Source: Pascua guehoae (lineage: Eukaryota > Basidiomycota > Tremellomycetes > Trichosporonales > Trichosporonaceae). From it: 38,501 nucleotides of DNA. Below the pieces are notes generated by a model. The model ran no database searches. It saw nothing but the letters and a program-made list of their open reading frames with translations, and was not told the DNA's origin. Shown here in pieces: positions 9,165 through 18,770 of this stretch. Location: NCBI GenBank assembly GCA_001600415.1, contig BCJX01000003.1:757596-796096 (forward strand), written 5' to 3'. A program made the translations under genes and the position numbers. Every line of letters begins with the position of its first letter. Positions within the stretch are counted from its first letter, which is position 1.

Positions 9165-11663
9165 GGTGGGGTTGCCTGGTGGGGGTCTGTTGGTTGTGTG
9201 GTGGAGTTACTGTTGATGTCGCGCGGGATACAGCAGAGGTAGGTTGGGTTGGGTTGGGTAGTTGTTGCTTACTGCTCTCCGGGTGGGATTATAGTTGGAA
9301 AAGAGTGAATGGGAGAGCAAATCGGGGATGGTTGGGGAACAAGCCAGTCGCCACCGCGCTCGTGTTCTTATAAGCCTAGGACTCTCTGCAGGGTAGCCAG
9401 CTCGTTTGCGCCGCCGCATGATGGCGGGCAGTGGTGAGAAATGGTGAGACGCATACGAGACGCTCGTGAAGCATGAAGAGTAAAGGGGAGACAATGGCGA
9501 CGGTTGCAACAAGGAGATAATCGCCCACAACGGGTAATGCGTGCCTGAAACTGGAGGCTCGTTTTAGCCACGCCGAGGCAGTCACCCCCTCGACTTGAAA
9601 CACCACATGCGACACCACTCAAAAACTCCCTTGCGGCTAATGACGGGACAGCAGAGTGGCCTTTGGTCAAACCCGAACACAGCCGGGAACGTACCACAGA
9701 TGCGTTGGGAATGGGTTTGGGACCATTGTTCCATTGGCATGCACAATCGCATTTGGAAGGTACACATGTCCATGGGTTGTGAAAATTGGAGCCGACTCGT
9801 TGATATCTCCAGTTTCATGGGTTGTTGGCAGGTTTGACTATCTTGCATACTGAGACGGTTTCAGTGACGACCTGTCTGGTCCGTATGGTCCGTAGCTTGG
9901 GACCCAACGTCTTGCGTTGTACCCAGCCAAAATGGGTGCGAGATCACAAACGGTTAGTTTGTGCCGCACGCGCCGTTCGGTAATGCCAGACTGTCCAAGC
10001 TCCCTCCAAAGCCGTTGCGGCCCGTGGAGCCTCAAGCACCATAATCGACACTCCCGACCTCTTGTCAAAAGTCGGCTGCCAAGGGTAGCAGCGTTGGGCT
10101 TATCAGGCTGTCGGCAAACTTATTTTCGGTCGACCTGGATCTCTGAGGGATTCTGCAAGTTCTGCAGAGTTCTGCGAAATGCCCCTGTCGCCGATTTTGA
10201 GGGATGAAACACATACCCCTGTTTCAAGTGTTTCACCTCCCCAGTGAACCATGGGCCCAACACGCAACAGCAGACGGGAATAGGAGCGCGGAGCGCACGA
10301 TATGCACAGCATGCACAGCCTACAGAGCGAGAACGGGAGTGCACTACATGCACAGGTTCCAGATCTGCATTCCTGCCAGCCACACCTAGCCACACGCACA
10401 CGTCCAATCCGCCGTCGCTCCGTTTACTCATATGGCCCCTGGCAGCGTTTTATCTCCCATCAACGGGCGGGTTTGAAACTATCCATTCTCCTGGACCGCG
10501 TACCCAATGTACCAATGCTTCCTTCCTTCTCCGACGCAGCAGTTTACCCCAGCTCCGCTTGAACTAGTCCTCTAGTGAAACCTGCCCGTGGTGGCTGGCG
10601 GGATATTCTACGTGTGGGATCAAGTTGGCTGGAAGGGCGATGACCCGGTTGGGGTTAAAAGGTTCCGTGGGACAACCACCGCTTGCCTGTTTAGGTGCAC
10701 GGCGCGGACTGTGCGGTCTTGAACGCCCATGACAGATGGGGAATCGCACTGTAGCATGTCAAGCTGCCCCGGCGGGCCTTGGATGCTGAGCTACCTGTGG
10801 AATGAATCTTGGTGACAGCATGCCTCTAGAGGAACAGAGGTACAAAAGTGCCGCGTCCGAACGCCGAAACGGCGTCGGTCGATATCAACCAAACTCTTTC
10901 ATCATGATACGCCGTGGGACACATCCCCCCTCCGCCGTGCTCCCCAAAATGTCCAACACGGGGAGGTGGGTGTCTGATAAAAGGTCACTTGACACGGCGG
11001 GCGCACCGAGCCAACCCACCCCGGCCAAACCCCGGTTGCTTGATGTGTCGTATGATTTCCCAGCTTTGCTTGCCCTGTGCCTCAATCTATGTTTCTACTG
11101 GAGTCACTCCTCAGGCGGCAGGTGTACTGATAGTGACTTTGGTCACTTCCTGGGAGCGGATATACTCGGCCTCATTGTCAACGTGCAGCTCAACGTGCAG
11201 CTCATCGTGATGAGTGCGGTGGATCCCTTACCTGTGTTCGTATGACTCGTCACTAAGCGGCCAGGTTAAGACTCACTATTTGCCCGCTGATGGAGCAATG
11301 TTGCAATGTCTACTCGTAACCGGCGTTGTCTGTGTCCCATGTCCTCTGCAGACCTGGGGCCCGCATGCTTCCTCGGTATATCTCTCCCCTCTCGTCTTGT
11401 ATCCGTGGGAGACATAATTATTATGCCCCCTCCTCTTTCTTTCAAAGGGCCATGCATGTCGACCACATGGCTTTATATAATAGATTCTCGAGCCTCTTCG
11501 CTTTATATAATAGATTCTCGAGCATCTTCGCTTTATATAATAGATATGTGGATCTTTTGCCTGCGTCCGTATGATACTCATAATAATGCATCTGCTTGCC
11601 TCTACCACTTGCCAAAATACCAATGACCACTCGATCCACGCAGCGTGCACAGGGATGGTCTTC
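9165..11663. other. Gene desert (2.5 kb) between the permease and the unknown gene at 11664-12419
   Basis: No convincing gene was found. A TATAAG element lies at about 9369-9374, roughly 200 bp upstream of the permease. An inverted pair of TGAAACA elements sits at 10205-10226. A 147-codon plus-strand ORF starting at a real ATG (10802-11245) has no domain I recognise and a poor coding look. AT-rich 30-bp repeats occur at 11471-11545. Confidence 0.5.
11471..11545. repeat. AT-rich 30-bp tandem repeat, 2.5 copies
   Basis: The units at 11471-11500 and 11501-11530, plus half a unit from 11531, each begin CTTTATATAATAGATTCTCG. Copies 1 and 2 differ at one base (CCTCTT versus CATCTT). The stretch is strikingly AT-rich for this GC-rich window and contains three TATATAA elements. 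Confidence 0.85.
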
Positions 11664-12419
11664 CTATGCGGCGGCGGTCCGGTCGTTGTCGGTGGTTTGA
11701 GCCCCTTGCCCTCCGGCTTCTTCCTGGGCGCGACGCTCCGGGTGCAGGTAAATGGGGAGCTCTTCAAAGGTGAGCATTATCCTGGTGGACGTTGCTGGGT
11801 CTCTGGCGCTAGCATCGTTTGGTTCGAAAGAGAGTGTGAGGTTCAGAATTGTGACTGATGTTTAGCGGCGTGCACGATAATCGAGTGTGTAAGTGTTGTG
11901 TGGGCATCGCAAACTCACTGGGCACTGCGCCAATCTGCTGACACTGAGCGATGGTCTCCTCCCACTTGCGGACCGAGGCTTCGACGTCGAGGCCGAGTAA
12001 GAAGTCCCGAAGTCCGAAGAGGCGGTACGCGTTGGCTGTGCCCTCGGGCTGATGCTGGGCGGCGAGTTTGGCGTCGTACACTTCGGTCATGTAGATGAGG
12101 TTGGACGTCTGGATGAGCCGCCGGCCGGTGGGGGGCGTGGGCCGCATGCCCTCGGTGGGTGGAATGTCGGCGCCGAGGAGACGTGCCATGGTAGCTGTCC
12201 GGCACGCGAGTTCCAAAATCTCGTCAATCACCTCCTTTAAGAGCTCGGGGTTGAAGCCTGCTGGACACGGGGGGATCTTGGCCTCGAGCCTCTTCTCGAT
12301 GGCCTCAAACCACCAGTCGCCGTCGTCGCTGCGCGTCAGTGAAAGTTGGGGGAGGGTAGTGCGCACGGCTTGGGCTGGGACTTGAACAGCGACAGGCGTC
12401 GGCTTTGCTTGGTGGTCAT
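11664..12419 (-). CDS. Unknown conserved-looking protein, paralogue of the 13350-14231 gene
   Basis: Exons 12367-12419, 11919-12328 and 11664-11854 give 217 residues. The 38-nt intron 12329-12366 (GTGCGC...TTTCACTGACGCGCAG) removes an in-frame stop, and the 64-nt intron 11855-11918 follows GAVP. No family is recognised and there is no signal peptide or membrane helix. It begins with a basic MTTKQSRRLSLFKSQPKP, then DDGDWW, then a helix-like segment with GFNPELLKEVIDEIL. The C-terminus is acidic/polar and disordered-looking. Residues 25-81 align without gaps to residues 49-105 of the divergent neighbour, with 18 of 57 identical (including P13, P16, G18, F19, P21, E22, I31, L32 of the block). 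Both genes have a phase-2 intron in the last Pro codon of QPKP. Function unknown. Confidence 0.65.
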
Positions 12420-13349
12420 TGTGGGTTGGTGGCGGTGGTGGATGAGGAGCGGTAGAGGAAGCTATCTATGCCGGGGTTGATAAGTGCAGTGGTGCTCCTG
12501 TCGGTGGCTGTGTTGCTGGGTCGACCGGGTCCGGAAGGATGCAACGCTACCGGTGCTGGGAGCAACACAATGATACAATCACCCTTCATCCTTGAGCAGC
12601 ATGCGGCATGTCGTCTGTCTGTCGGCCCAGAGTTGATCAGGTGAGGAGTGCACTGGCAGCTCTTGTTGTCTTGTCCTTCGCTCGTGTGCCTGTTTGTTGT
12701 GGCATGCCAAGAGAATCCTAGCTCATGGTGAGAAGCTGCACAAGTGTCAATTGGTGCGCATTTGGTGCATTTGGATGGCGCATGTGGCGGTGCACAGGCC
12801 CTCTACGGCTGCCAAGAAGCACAGGCACACACAATGTCAATCTTTGCTTTGCCTCGGGTGCTGTTGTACCTCACCATTCTGAGACGCACGGGGCTAATGA
12901 CAGACATAGGGCTACCCTGCAAGAAGGTGAGTGGTGCTCCATGTCTTTCCCACTCTCTCTGTCACCCTCGTTTTGTTTTTATTCCGCTTCAATTCCGCTC
13001 ACCGCTCGAGCCGCTGACTACTGACCGCTCGCCGCTCGCCACTCTTTCCCTGTGAGGCGTGCACCGTCTCTGCACGGCTAGGCGCACAGGCCATCGACGA
13101 CACTTGGTCAGATGACCACGCCGCTACACCTTCGGTATCCGTGCGCCGAGACTGAATCAGTGGGTGGTATCTCTTGCAACTGACCCACTCGGCCCGCTCA
13201 CAGCTCTAACACTCTCTCGGCGTGCACAACGGTGGTGGTACATGGTACATAGGTAGCTGACAATGCCTGCCAGCCCACACGATTAGCACTTGCCACCACA
13301 CCAAACTCACCAACCACTCATTCACCACTGCCAACGATTAACGACCACC
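12420..13349. other. Divergent promoter region between the two paralogous unknown genes
   Basis: This 930-bp interval lies head-to-head between the two paralogues and should carry both promoters. A donor-like GTGAGT at about 12927 and CT-rich stretches are present, but I could not place an upstream exon. No RNA gene or long repeat was seen. Confidence 0.5.
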
Positions 13350-13568
13350 ATGTGTGAGCCATCTCTCGATCTCCGAGCTCACCCCAGCGGCGACAGAAAA
13401 TCAGTCCGACGAGTTGGCCGAGCGCCTCGCCGCGCTCGCTGCCCGCCATTCGAAGCAGAGACGCCGCACCTCGTGGTGGAAGGGCAAGTCATCCCAACCA
13501 AAACCGTAAGTCCCACCCGCTACACACCTTTCCCCTCCGCCCAACTCGCCTCCTTCACAATCAGCTGC

Positions 13569-13635
<67 letters not shown>

Positions 13636-14231
13636 CGCGCCTCCTTGTAACCATCCACTAACCCCCAGACGCGACCCAACCGGCCCATGGATGTACCCGA
13701 TCGAAACGGGCCTTGCCTTCGTCCTCCCCCTACCTCCAACCGGCTTCCCCCCTGAGGTCTGGTACGCCGAACTCGGCCGCATCCTCAACGAAGCATCCTT
13801 GCAGTGCAGCCTCGCCAAACGCCTTGACACCGACACGCCCCTCATGCCGGGCCTCGCACCGGGGATCAGCGGGACGGGCAAGCGCATGGTCATCCAACCG
13901 GACGGCGTCAGCCGTTTGGACGAATACCAGTCGACGACGGGCCCCACCGGGTCGTTCTGGGACGCCGCAAGGTTTAAGCGCGAGGGGATCGTCACGGATG
14001 GGAGTCTGATATCTGCCATGAGTAACCCCAGGCTTGTGGGTGTGTACTATCAGAATGAGGAATCAAACCGAGTTGCATGAGACCATGTCGCGGGCCGTGG
14101 CAAAGTACCGGCACCCAAAGTGGGGACAGGTCGCCACGTGTCTACAAGAACTAGAGGCACAGCTTTCTGATATGTACAACGAGCGAGGAGTGCAGACACG
14201 GCAGGGAATCAGAGAAGGACGTTGTATATAG
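13350..14231 (+). CDS. Unknown protein, paralogue of the 11664-12419 gene
   Basis: My model has exons 13350-13353 (ATG T), 13388-13505, 13669-14035 and 14073-14231, giving 215 residues, nearly the 217 of its paralogue. Frame logic drives it. The conserved block (exon 3) requires two leftover bases from exon 2, and in that frame exon 2 has no ATG because an in-frame TAA lies just upstream. Splicing the 34-nt intron 13354-13387 restores MSATENQSDELAERL. The 163-nt intron 13506-13668 carries a 65-nt C-rich tract and interrupts the last Pro of QPKP, exactly as in the paralogue. Without the last 37-nt intron (14036-14072, weak GAG acceptor) the protein would stop at 14080. Segments are a basic RRRTSWWKGK, then PIETG, GFPPEVWYAELGRIL and TGKRMVIQ. 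No known domain; function unknown. Confidence 0.55.
13570..13634. repeat. 65-nt poly-C tract (31 C, T, 33 C) in an intron
   Basis: Thirty-one C (13570-13600), one T (13601) and thirty-three C (13602-13634) lie in the 163-nt intron 13506-13668 of the plus-strand unknown gene. The acceptor follows 34 nt later. The exact length should be treated with caution. Confidence 0.85.
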
Positions 14232-15856
14232 GGAACAGAGTAATGTATAGTTGCCGCCGCTGCGTTCCGTTGCCGGACCATGGATATCGCCACGGCACGT
14301 CTGAGTCGGTCCAGTGATACAACTGCGACTGGAAAGTGGAAAGTATGGAGATTGCCATTGTTGAGCGCGGTCGCAAGCACGCATGATCTGGCACATGAAC
14401 ATCAGGAAAATGTAGGGACCACCAGAGAGGGAACCATTTCCCACTCTGGTCTCGAGATTGCGGTCCTTGTTGGGCATGGTTAGTACAATAGCAAGATTAC
14501 ATGATATTGTACAACTTTCCCTGTTGCAGGGCTTCCTAGCTGTACCATCCGAATAATGTACATGGAGAGTGTGCATGGTCATCATCGAGCGCCGCCCAGC
14601 TCAATGTGGCAGTATCAATAATAATACTTTCTGTCGCCCCTATAGCACCACCAAGCCCGGCTATCCTTGGACCCAAACGCACCCTATCCCACATACCATC
14701 GATACAGCAGCTCGGCGGATTCCCTTCATCAACACTGTTTCCGGGAACGGCAGGGAGTGCTTACAGTGTGCATATGTCAAAGGAACGCCAGTGGCGCAGG
14801 GTGATATTTGCTTCCCGCTGCCGAACGCTCTCAAAGCCCTCAAGTCAGCTGTGGCTTGGCTTGGCACTTCCTGGGGTCACGGCACCCGCTTGGGCTCACG
14901 CATGATACTGGGGTGACCCCAAAGAAGTGAGGAACCCCCTTGCTTCCGTCGGTAAAGCGTTGCAGGCAATGTGGAAATGTTGTCGTCCCGGGGACGGTGC
15001 CGCACGAGCCGGGTCGTAAACGGTGGTGCCCCAACAACAGCCACGTCCGGCACGTCCGCTAGCTCGGCACCAATTGTCACCCGCCACCACCTCCCCGCTT
15101 GTCACACATCTCGGCATTGCAACCCCGCGGGCCCGCAGGATGGTGCGTGCGCGTCCGAGCTCAAATGTGGCGAAACGAAGCGAAGATACACGATTCCAGT
15201 CACGCGTCACGAGATGCCACCAAGCAGCGTGTGGCGCAGAATTATGGAAGGGGGTAACGGCCACGGGCTGCTGAGAACCGGAACGGGGGCGGGATGGCCG
15301 AAGCATGACATGTCGGAAGCTCGCAGAGGACGTTTATTTCTGCTGATTCGGAGTCGGCAACTGGTGATGAAGATTGAGTCCTTTGGTTGCCACAGTGCGC
15401 TTTGTAGACAGAGAGTTGTTCGTCCTCAAGTTGGGAAGCTGTGCGGCGAGGGCTCAGGCTCGGTTCTTGATGCGCACAAGTGGCAATTGGTCAAAGTCTG
15501 ACCACCGAGGCCGGCATGATGACTTGTCCGCTCGACCTGGGATCACACCTGCTCTTGTGTAACATGCAGTGCACCATAATACCAAACGGTGGTGCCTATT
15601 TTTCTGACCGGCAACATTATTTCCCCGATCATGCCGACGCTCTGTCATGACATTGCAGGCTGGACATCAGATGGGAATGGCATATCTGGCATCACTGGGT
15701 TAACCTCCGCCAATGCCCAATGCCCACAAGCTTTCCAATCCTAGCACGACCCCAAGCCACTCCTCTGTTCGTAAAGACCAAGTTGACAGAGGCAAAGACA
15801 ACATGGTCCTCGTGGCACCGCCACGGCCAGGCACCTCCTCCTCCTCAACATCAACA
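14232..15856. other. Intergenic region upstream of the tRNA (1.6 kb)
   Basis: No gene is recognised. The longest ORFs (136 aa minus and 176 aa plus near 14900-15500) overlap each other and have shadow-like composition. An ATAATAATA stretch lies near 14620. No repeat or RNA was detected besides the tRNA that begins at 15857. Confidence 0.5.
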
Positions 15857-15953
15857 TCTTCGCTAGTATATCGGTTAGTATAATCGCCTCTCAAGAGAGA
15901 GCCTTTCAATAGAAAGATCGCGATAGAGCAGGGTTCGACTCCCTGGCGGAGAA
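15857..15953 (+). tRNA. tRNA-Glu (anticodon CTC) with a 25-nt intron
   Basis: The acceptor arms 15857-15863 and 15946-15952 pair fully with one T-G wobble. The D-arm is GTAT-ATCGGTTA-GTAT-like. The anticodon stem ATCGC (15883-15887) pairs with GCGAT (15920-15924), and the spliced loop is CTCTCAC with anticodon CTC at 15890-15892, reading GAG. The intron 15894-15918 sits one nucleotide 3' of the anticodon, the canonical nuclear position. The T-arm is CAGGG-TTCGACT-CCCTG (15929-15945), giving a B-box. A discriminator A lies at 15953. A TTTTT run at 15961-15965 is the expected Pol III terminator. Confidence 0.93.
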
Positions 15954-15960
15954 TGTCTGG

Positions 15961-15965
15961 TTTTT
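15961..15965 (+). terminator. RNA polymerase III T-run terminator of tRNA-Glu
   Basis: Five T begin 8 bp after the tRNA discriminator base, the usual Pol III stop. Confidence 0.75.
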
Positions 15966-16672
15966 GGGTCCTCGGGGACATGGCGGAGGAGGTTGAGGAC
16001 GATGGTGAGGGGCGAGGGGGTCAGCCAGACAAGCTGCCAACTCTGTGCTGGCTTTTCGCCCTGAGGCACGTACAGGTGCATCCCAAAAGTCATGAGACTT
16101 GGGGTACGCACACGGCGCGAATACAGGGCGGTGGGCAGGGCCTGTGGGATACGACAAGCATGAAACATCAGCGTGCCCGCTTGCGCTGGCATTGCATTGG
16201 TCTACGGCGTGTCCATGCGCGACTTTGACTGGACCGAGCTCAAAGTGGCAGTCTCAAGACTTGCCAGATGTACCTGCACCGGCGCTGATCTCTGCATAGT
16301 TTTTCTGCTCGCGTGCGCGCTCTCCTGCTCCTTGCTCCCGGCGTGCCGTCCTGTTCTTGATTTCCCAAATGGCGTCAACGCACTGGAGCATCTGCCGGAA
16401 CGCGTCAACCACGGCCACGTCGGACGGGACAGGACCCAATCTGCCGCTCTCGAAACCCCGCAGTTGCCACCCAACCAGGGGCCACTTTGGCACACTCACA
16501 GCGTTCGACTTGAGTGAGACGAGGGACCCTTGCTCGCGCTCGTCGGGTTCATTTCGCGCTGTGAGCAGCCTTGGAACCCTGCAAGAGGCACAACGCAATC
16601 AACTCGAGCTGGTGGCAGTCGTGAGTATTATCGAAATATGTATTCCAAACGCAGCAAGGTGATAATACGGCT

Positions 16673-16712
16673 GCCAGTTGTTTTATATTGTTGCCAGTTG
16701 TTTTATAATGTT
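16673..16712. repeat. 20-bp tandem duplication
   Basis: Copies 16673-16692 and 16693-16712 (GCCAGTTGTTTTATATTGTT and the same with one base changed) lie directly adjacent in an AT-richer island of the intergenic region. Confidence 0.8.
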
Positions 16713-17178
16713 GCCTGCTGTGCAGACTGACAGCAAATGCGGACCTATGGCTTGAATAATGTGCGCGTTCGACAAAACAAAAACAAAGTCGTCGTGTCCC
16801 GCGTGTCTCCTTGACGCCTCCATGGACGCAGACGAGACTGACACTAACGGGACTCATTTCAGTGTCAGTGTGATGTGCACGCTGGGGGACCGCGCCCAGC
16901 ACTGGTTTTCGGTTCTCGGCGCTCAAGGCAAACAGGTACTTGGCACAAAACGACGGGAGAAGCCAATGGGGATAGCTGAAGATGGTAGTGGTAGGTAGCG
17001 ATGGGGCCAGGCGGCCAAGCGACTCCTTTGCTGCCCTGTGGCAATGCTCGCCTTCGTGTTGGTAACGAGCGATCCGACGAATCAATCGCGCGCGATTAAC
17101 GATTGCCAGCGACAGAACTGGCCTTGCCGTTGTGAAGCGTGAAACAAGCCATGAGATTGCTGACAAGCGCCGCGGCCA

Positions 17179-17186
17179 TGACGTCA
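17179..17186. promoter_or_regulatory. CRE palindrome TGACGTCA
   Basis: A perfect 8-bp ATF/CREB site lies 82 bp upstream of the oxidoreductase ATG and 25 bp upstream of its TATA-like box. Family knowledge: bZIP factors of the ATF/CREB class bind it and in fungi often mediate stress responses. Use here is inferred. Confidence 0.5.
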
Positions 17187-17210
17187 TACTTGTCCGAGTC
17201 TCCTTCCCAC

Positions 17211-17219
17211 CATAAAAGG
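17211..17219 (+). promoter_or_regulatory. TATA-like box of the oxidoreductase gene
   Basis: CATAAAAGG lies about 50 bp upstream of the ATG at 17268, followed by a CT/CA-rich leader typical of fungal transcription starts. Confidence 0.45.
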
Positions 17220-17267
17220 CCTTGGCACATACCCACCGTCCTTCACTTTCACTCACCACCAACAACC

Positions 17268-18185
17268 ATGACGACGATGCGCGCGATCGGATACACAGCC
17301 TACGGCGGCCCCGAAGTGACCCAGCTCGTAACTGTCCCGCGCCCGACAGCAGGCGCGGGCGAGGTGCTCATCAAGGTCCTAGCGGCGGGCCTGAACCCGA
17401 TCGACATTATCGAGCGCGAGGGTCGCGAGGCGGCCAAGCTCGGCGACGCCTTCCCGCTCACCGCGGGCAACGAGCTGTGCGGGGTCGTGGAGAGCGCGGA
17501 AGGGGGGCACTTTGGGGTTGGGGAGCGAGTCATGGCGCGCGTGGCGTTTGACAAGATGGGCGCGTTGGGCGAGTACGTCGCTGTCAACGCCGGGCTGGTC
17601 GCGCGGGCGCCGGCCTCGCTCGAGCCCGAAGTCGCAGCGGGCATTCCGCTGGCGGGACTCACGGCGTGGCAGGCGCTGGAGAAACTCGGCGTCGGCGAGG
17701 GCGACGATCTATTGATTACTGGCGCGAGCGGGGGCGTGGGCCTGTTCGCCATCCAGCTCGCAAAGGCCCGCGGCGCACGCGTCACCGTCACCGCCAGCCC
17801 CGCGGGGACACCCTTCGTGCAAAAGGCCGGCGCGGACGCAGTCATCGACTACCGCACCACGCCCCTCGCGTCTGTCTCCCAACGCTGGAAAAAGGTCCTC
17901 GATCTCGTCGGACAGCCCCAGGACGTCTTTGCCGTCACCGACCCCGGCGGCGCGGTCGTCACTACCGTCCGTCCCAAGGCGCCCGTGGAGAATGACAAGG
18001 TGGCGCACGAGTACATGTCCATGAAACCCGATGGCGAACAGCTCGTTCAGCTCGCACACCTCGCGGAGACCGGCAAGCTGCACGTGTTTGTCGACTCGAC
18101 GTATGACTTCGACCAGTACGAGGAAGCGTTTGCGCGCGTCGAGGGCAGGCAGAGTAAGGGAAAGGTCATTGTCAAGGTTGCTTAG
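17268..18185 (+). CDS. Quinone oxidoreductase-like MDR-family NADPH enzyme
   Basis: This is a single-exon gene of 305 codons. The start is the ATG after a CAACAACC context; the frame is open further upstream but that sequence looks like promoter. The N-terminal GroES-like domain includes YGGPEVTQL, GEVLIKVLAAGLNPIDI and GNELCGVVE. The nucleotide-binding motif is ITGASGGVGLFAIQLAK (A-x-x-G-x-x-G, near residue 153) followed by GARVTVTASP, and the end is GRQSKGKVIVKV. There are no zinc-ligand cysteine clusters, so this is the zinc-free quinone-reductase branch (zeta-crystallin/ADH-like, NADPH-dependent reduction of quinones or enones). The exact substrate cannot be read from sequence. It is convergent with HEM13. 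A CRE element upstream suggests stress control. Unlike nearly all neighbours it has no intron. Confidence 0.9.
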   Translation: MTTMRAIGYTAYGGPEVTQLVTVPRPTAGAGEVLIKVLAAGLNPIDIIEREGREAAKLGDAFPLTAGNELCGVVESAEGGHFGVGERVMARVAFDKMGALGEYVAVNAGLVARAPASLEPEVAAGIPLAGLTAWQALEKLGVGEGDDLLITGASGGVGLFAIQLAKARGARVTVTASPAGTPFVQKAGADAVIDYRTTPLASVSQRWKKVLDLVGQPQDVFAVTDPGGAVVTTVRPKAPVENDKVAHEYMSMKPDGEQLVQLAHLAETGKLHVFVDSTYDFDQYEEAFARVEGRQSKGKVIVKVA

Positions 18186-18770
18186 GTTTGCCAACTTGTC
18201 CTTGACCCCGATGTAGTATGCTGGGGTGTCTGATGTAACAGTGCCGCTGTGGTACACTACACTGCGTGGGGAATGTCGACCACTCGCACGTCTCCTTGAC
18301 GACTGGTTGAAGCAGGTTGGAACTGTTCAGGTTCATGGGTACAGGGCAAGGTCATTGTCAGCCTTCACAGCGTCACCCAGGCTATGTCAGCTTTCACAGC
18401 AGTTGTAGAATGGACCACGCCGACTGAGCGACTAGACGATAATGCCATGTAAAGCGGGGAGACATGTCCGGGGCCTGCCGGCAGAAATGAAATACAAGAT
18501 GGGCCGAACTCCTCGAAGCTAGTGATGGCCCAAGTGATGATTCAGAATGACCTTGTGCAGAGCCGTCGCATTAGCACCCCCCAGCCCCGCGTTTGTACGG
18601 CGCCCCCAGGCCTTCATGTCAGCGAGAGTCAGTGTCAGCATCGGCCCGGCGGCACCTCGCTCCTGAGATTGAAACGTAGACTTGTCGCTCCGGCGCTCCC
18701 CTCCAGCTGAGATGTAATGGTAAACTGCATACGTTGTCCCCCCGTTTTGATTGTAACGACTCTACTGCAT
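18186..18770. other. Convergent 3' flanks of the oxidoreductase and HEM13 genes
   Basis: 585 bp lie between two converging stop codons. No gene or RNA was seen. A 12-bp string AAGGTCATTGTC from the oxidoreductase 3' end recurs near 18350, probably by chance or by an old small duplication. Confidence 0.5.

Larger units (their letters stand above)
15966..17267. other. Intergenic region and promoter of the quinone oxidoreductase gene
   Basis: This 1.3-kb region holds a 20-bp tandem duplication at 16673-16712 and, near its end, a CRE palindrome and a TATA-like box. A 238-codon minus-strand ORF (16549-17265) has Cys/His/Ser-rich, shadow-like composition and no domain, so I do not call it. Confidence 0.5.

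Noticed and set aside
9838..11245. Transposon or LTR remnant in the gene desert
   Set aside because: I looked for terminal repeats, target-site duplications and transposase or reverse-transcriptase motifs and saw none.
13350..13505. Direct reading from ATG 13350 without splicing (MCEPSLDLRAHPSG...)
   Set aside because: This frame is Arg-rich and shadow-like and joins the conserved next exon out of frame; the alternative frame fits the phase needed.
16549..17265. 238-codon minus-strand ORF upstream of the oxidoreductase
   Set aside because: It has no domain, a shadow-like composition, and overlaps the promoter elements and leader of the oxidoreductase gene.
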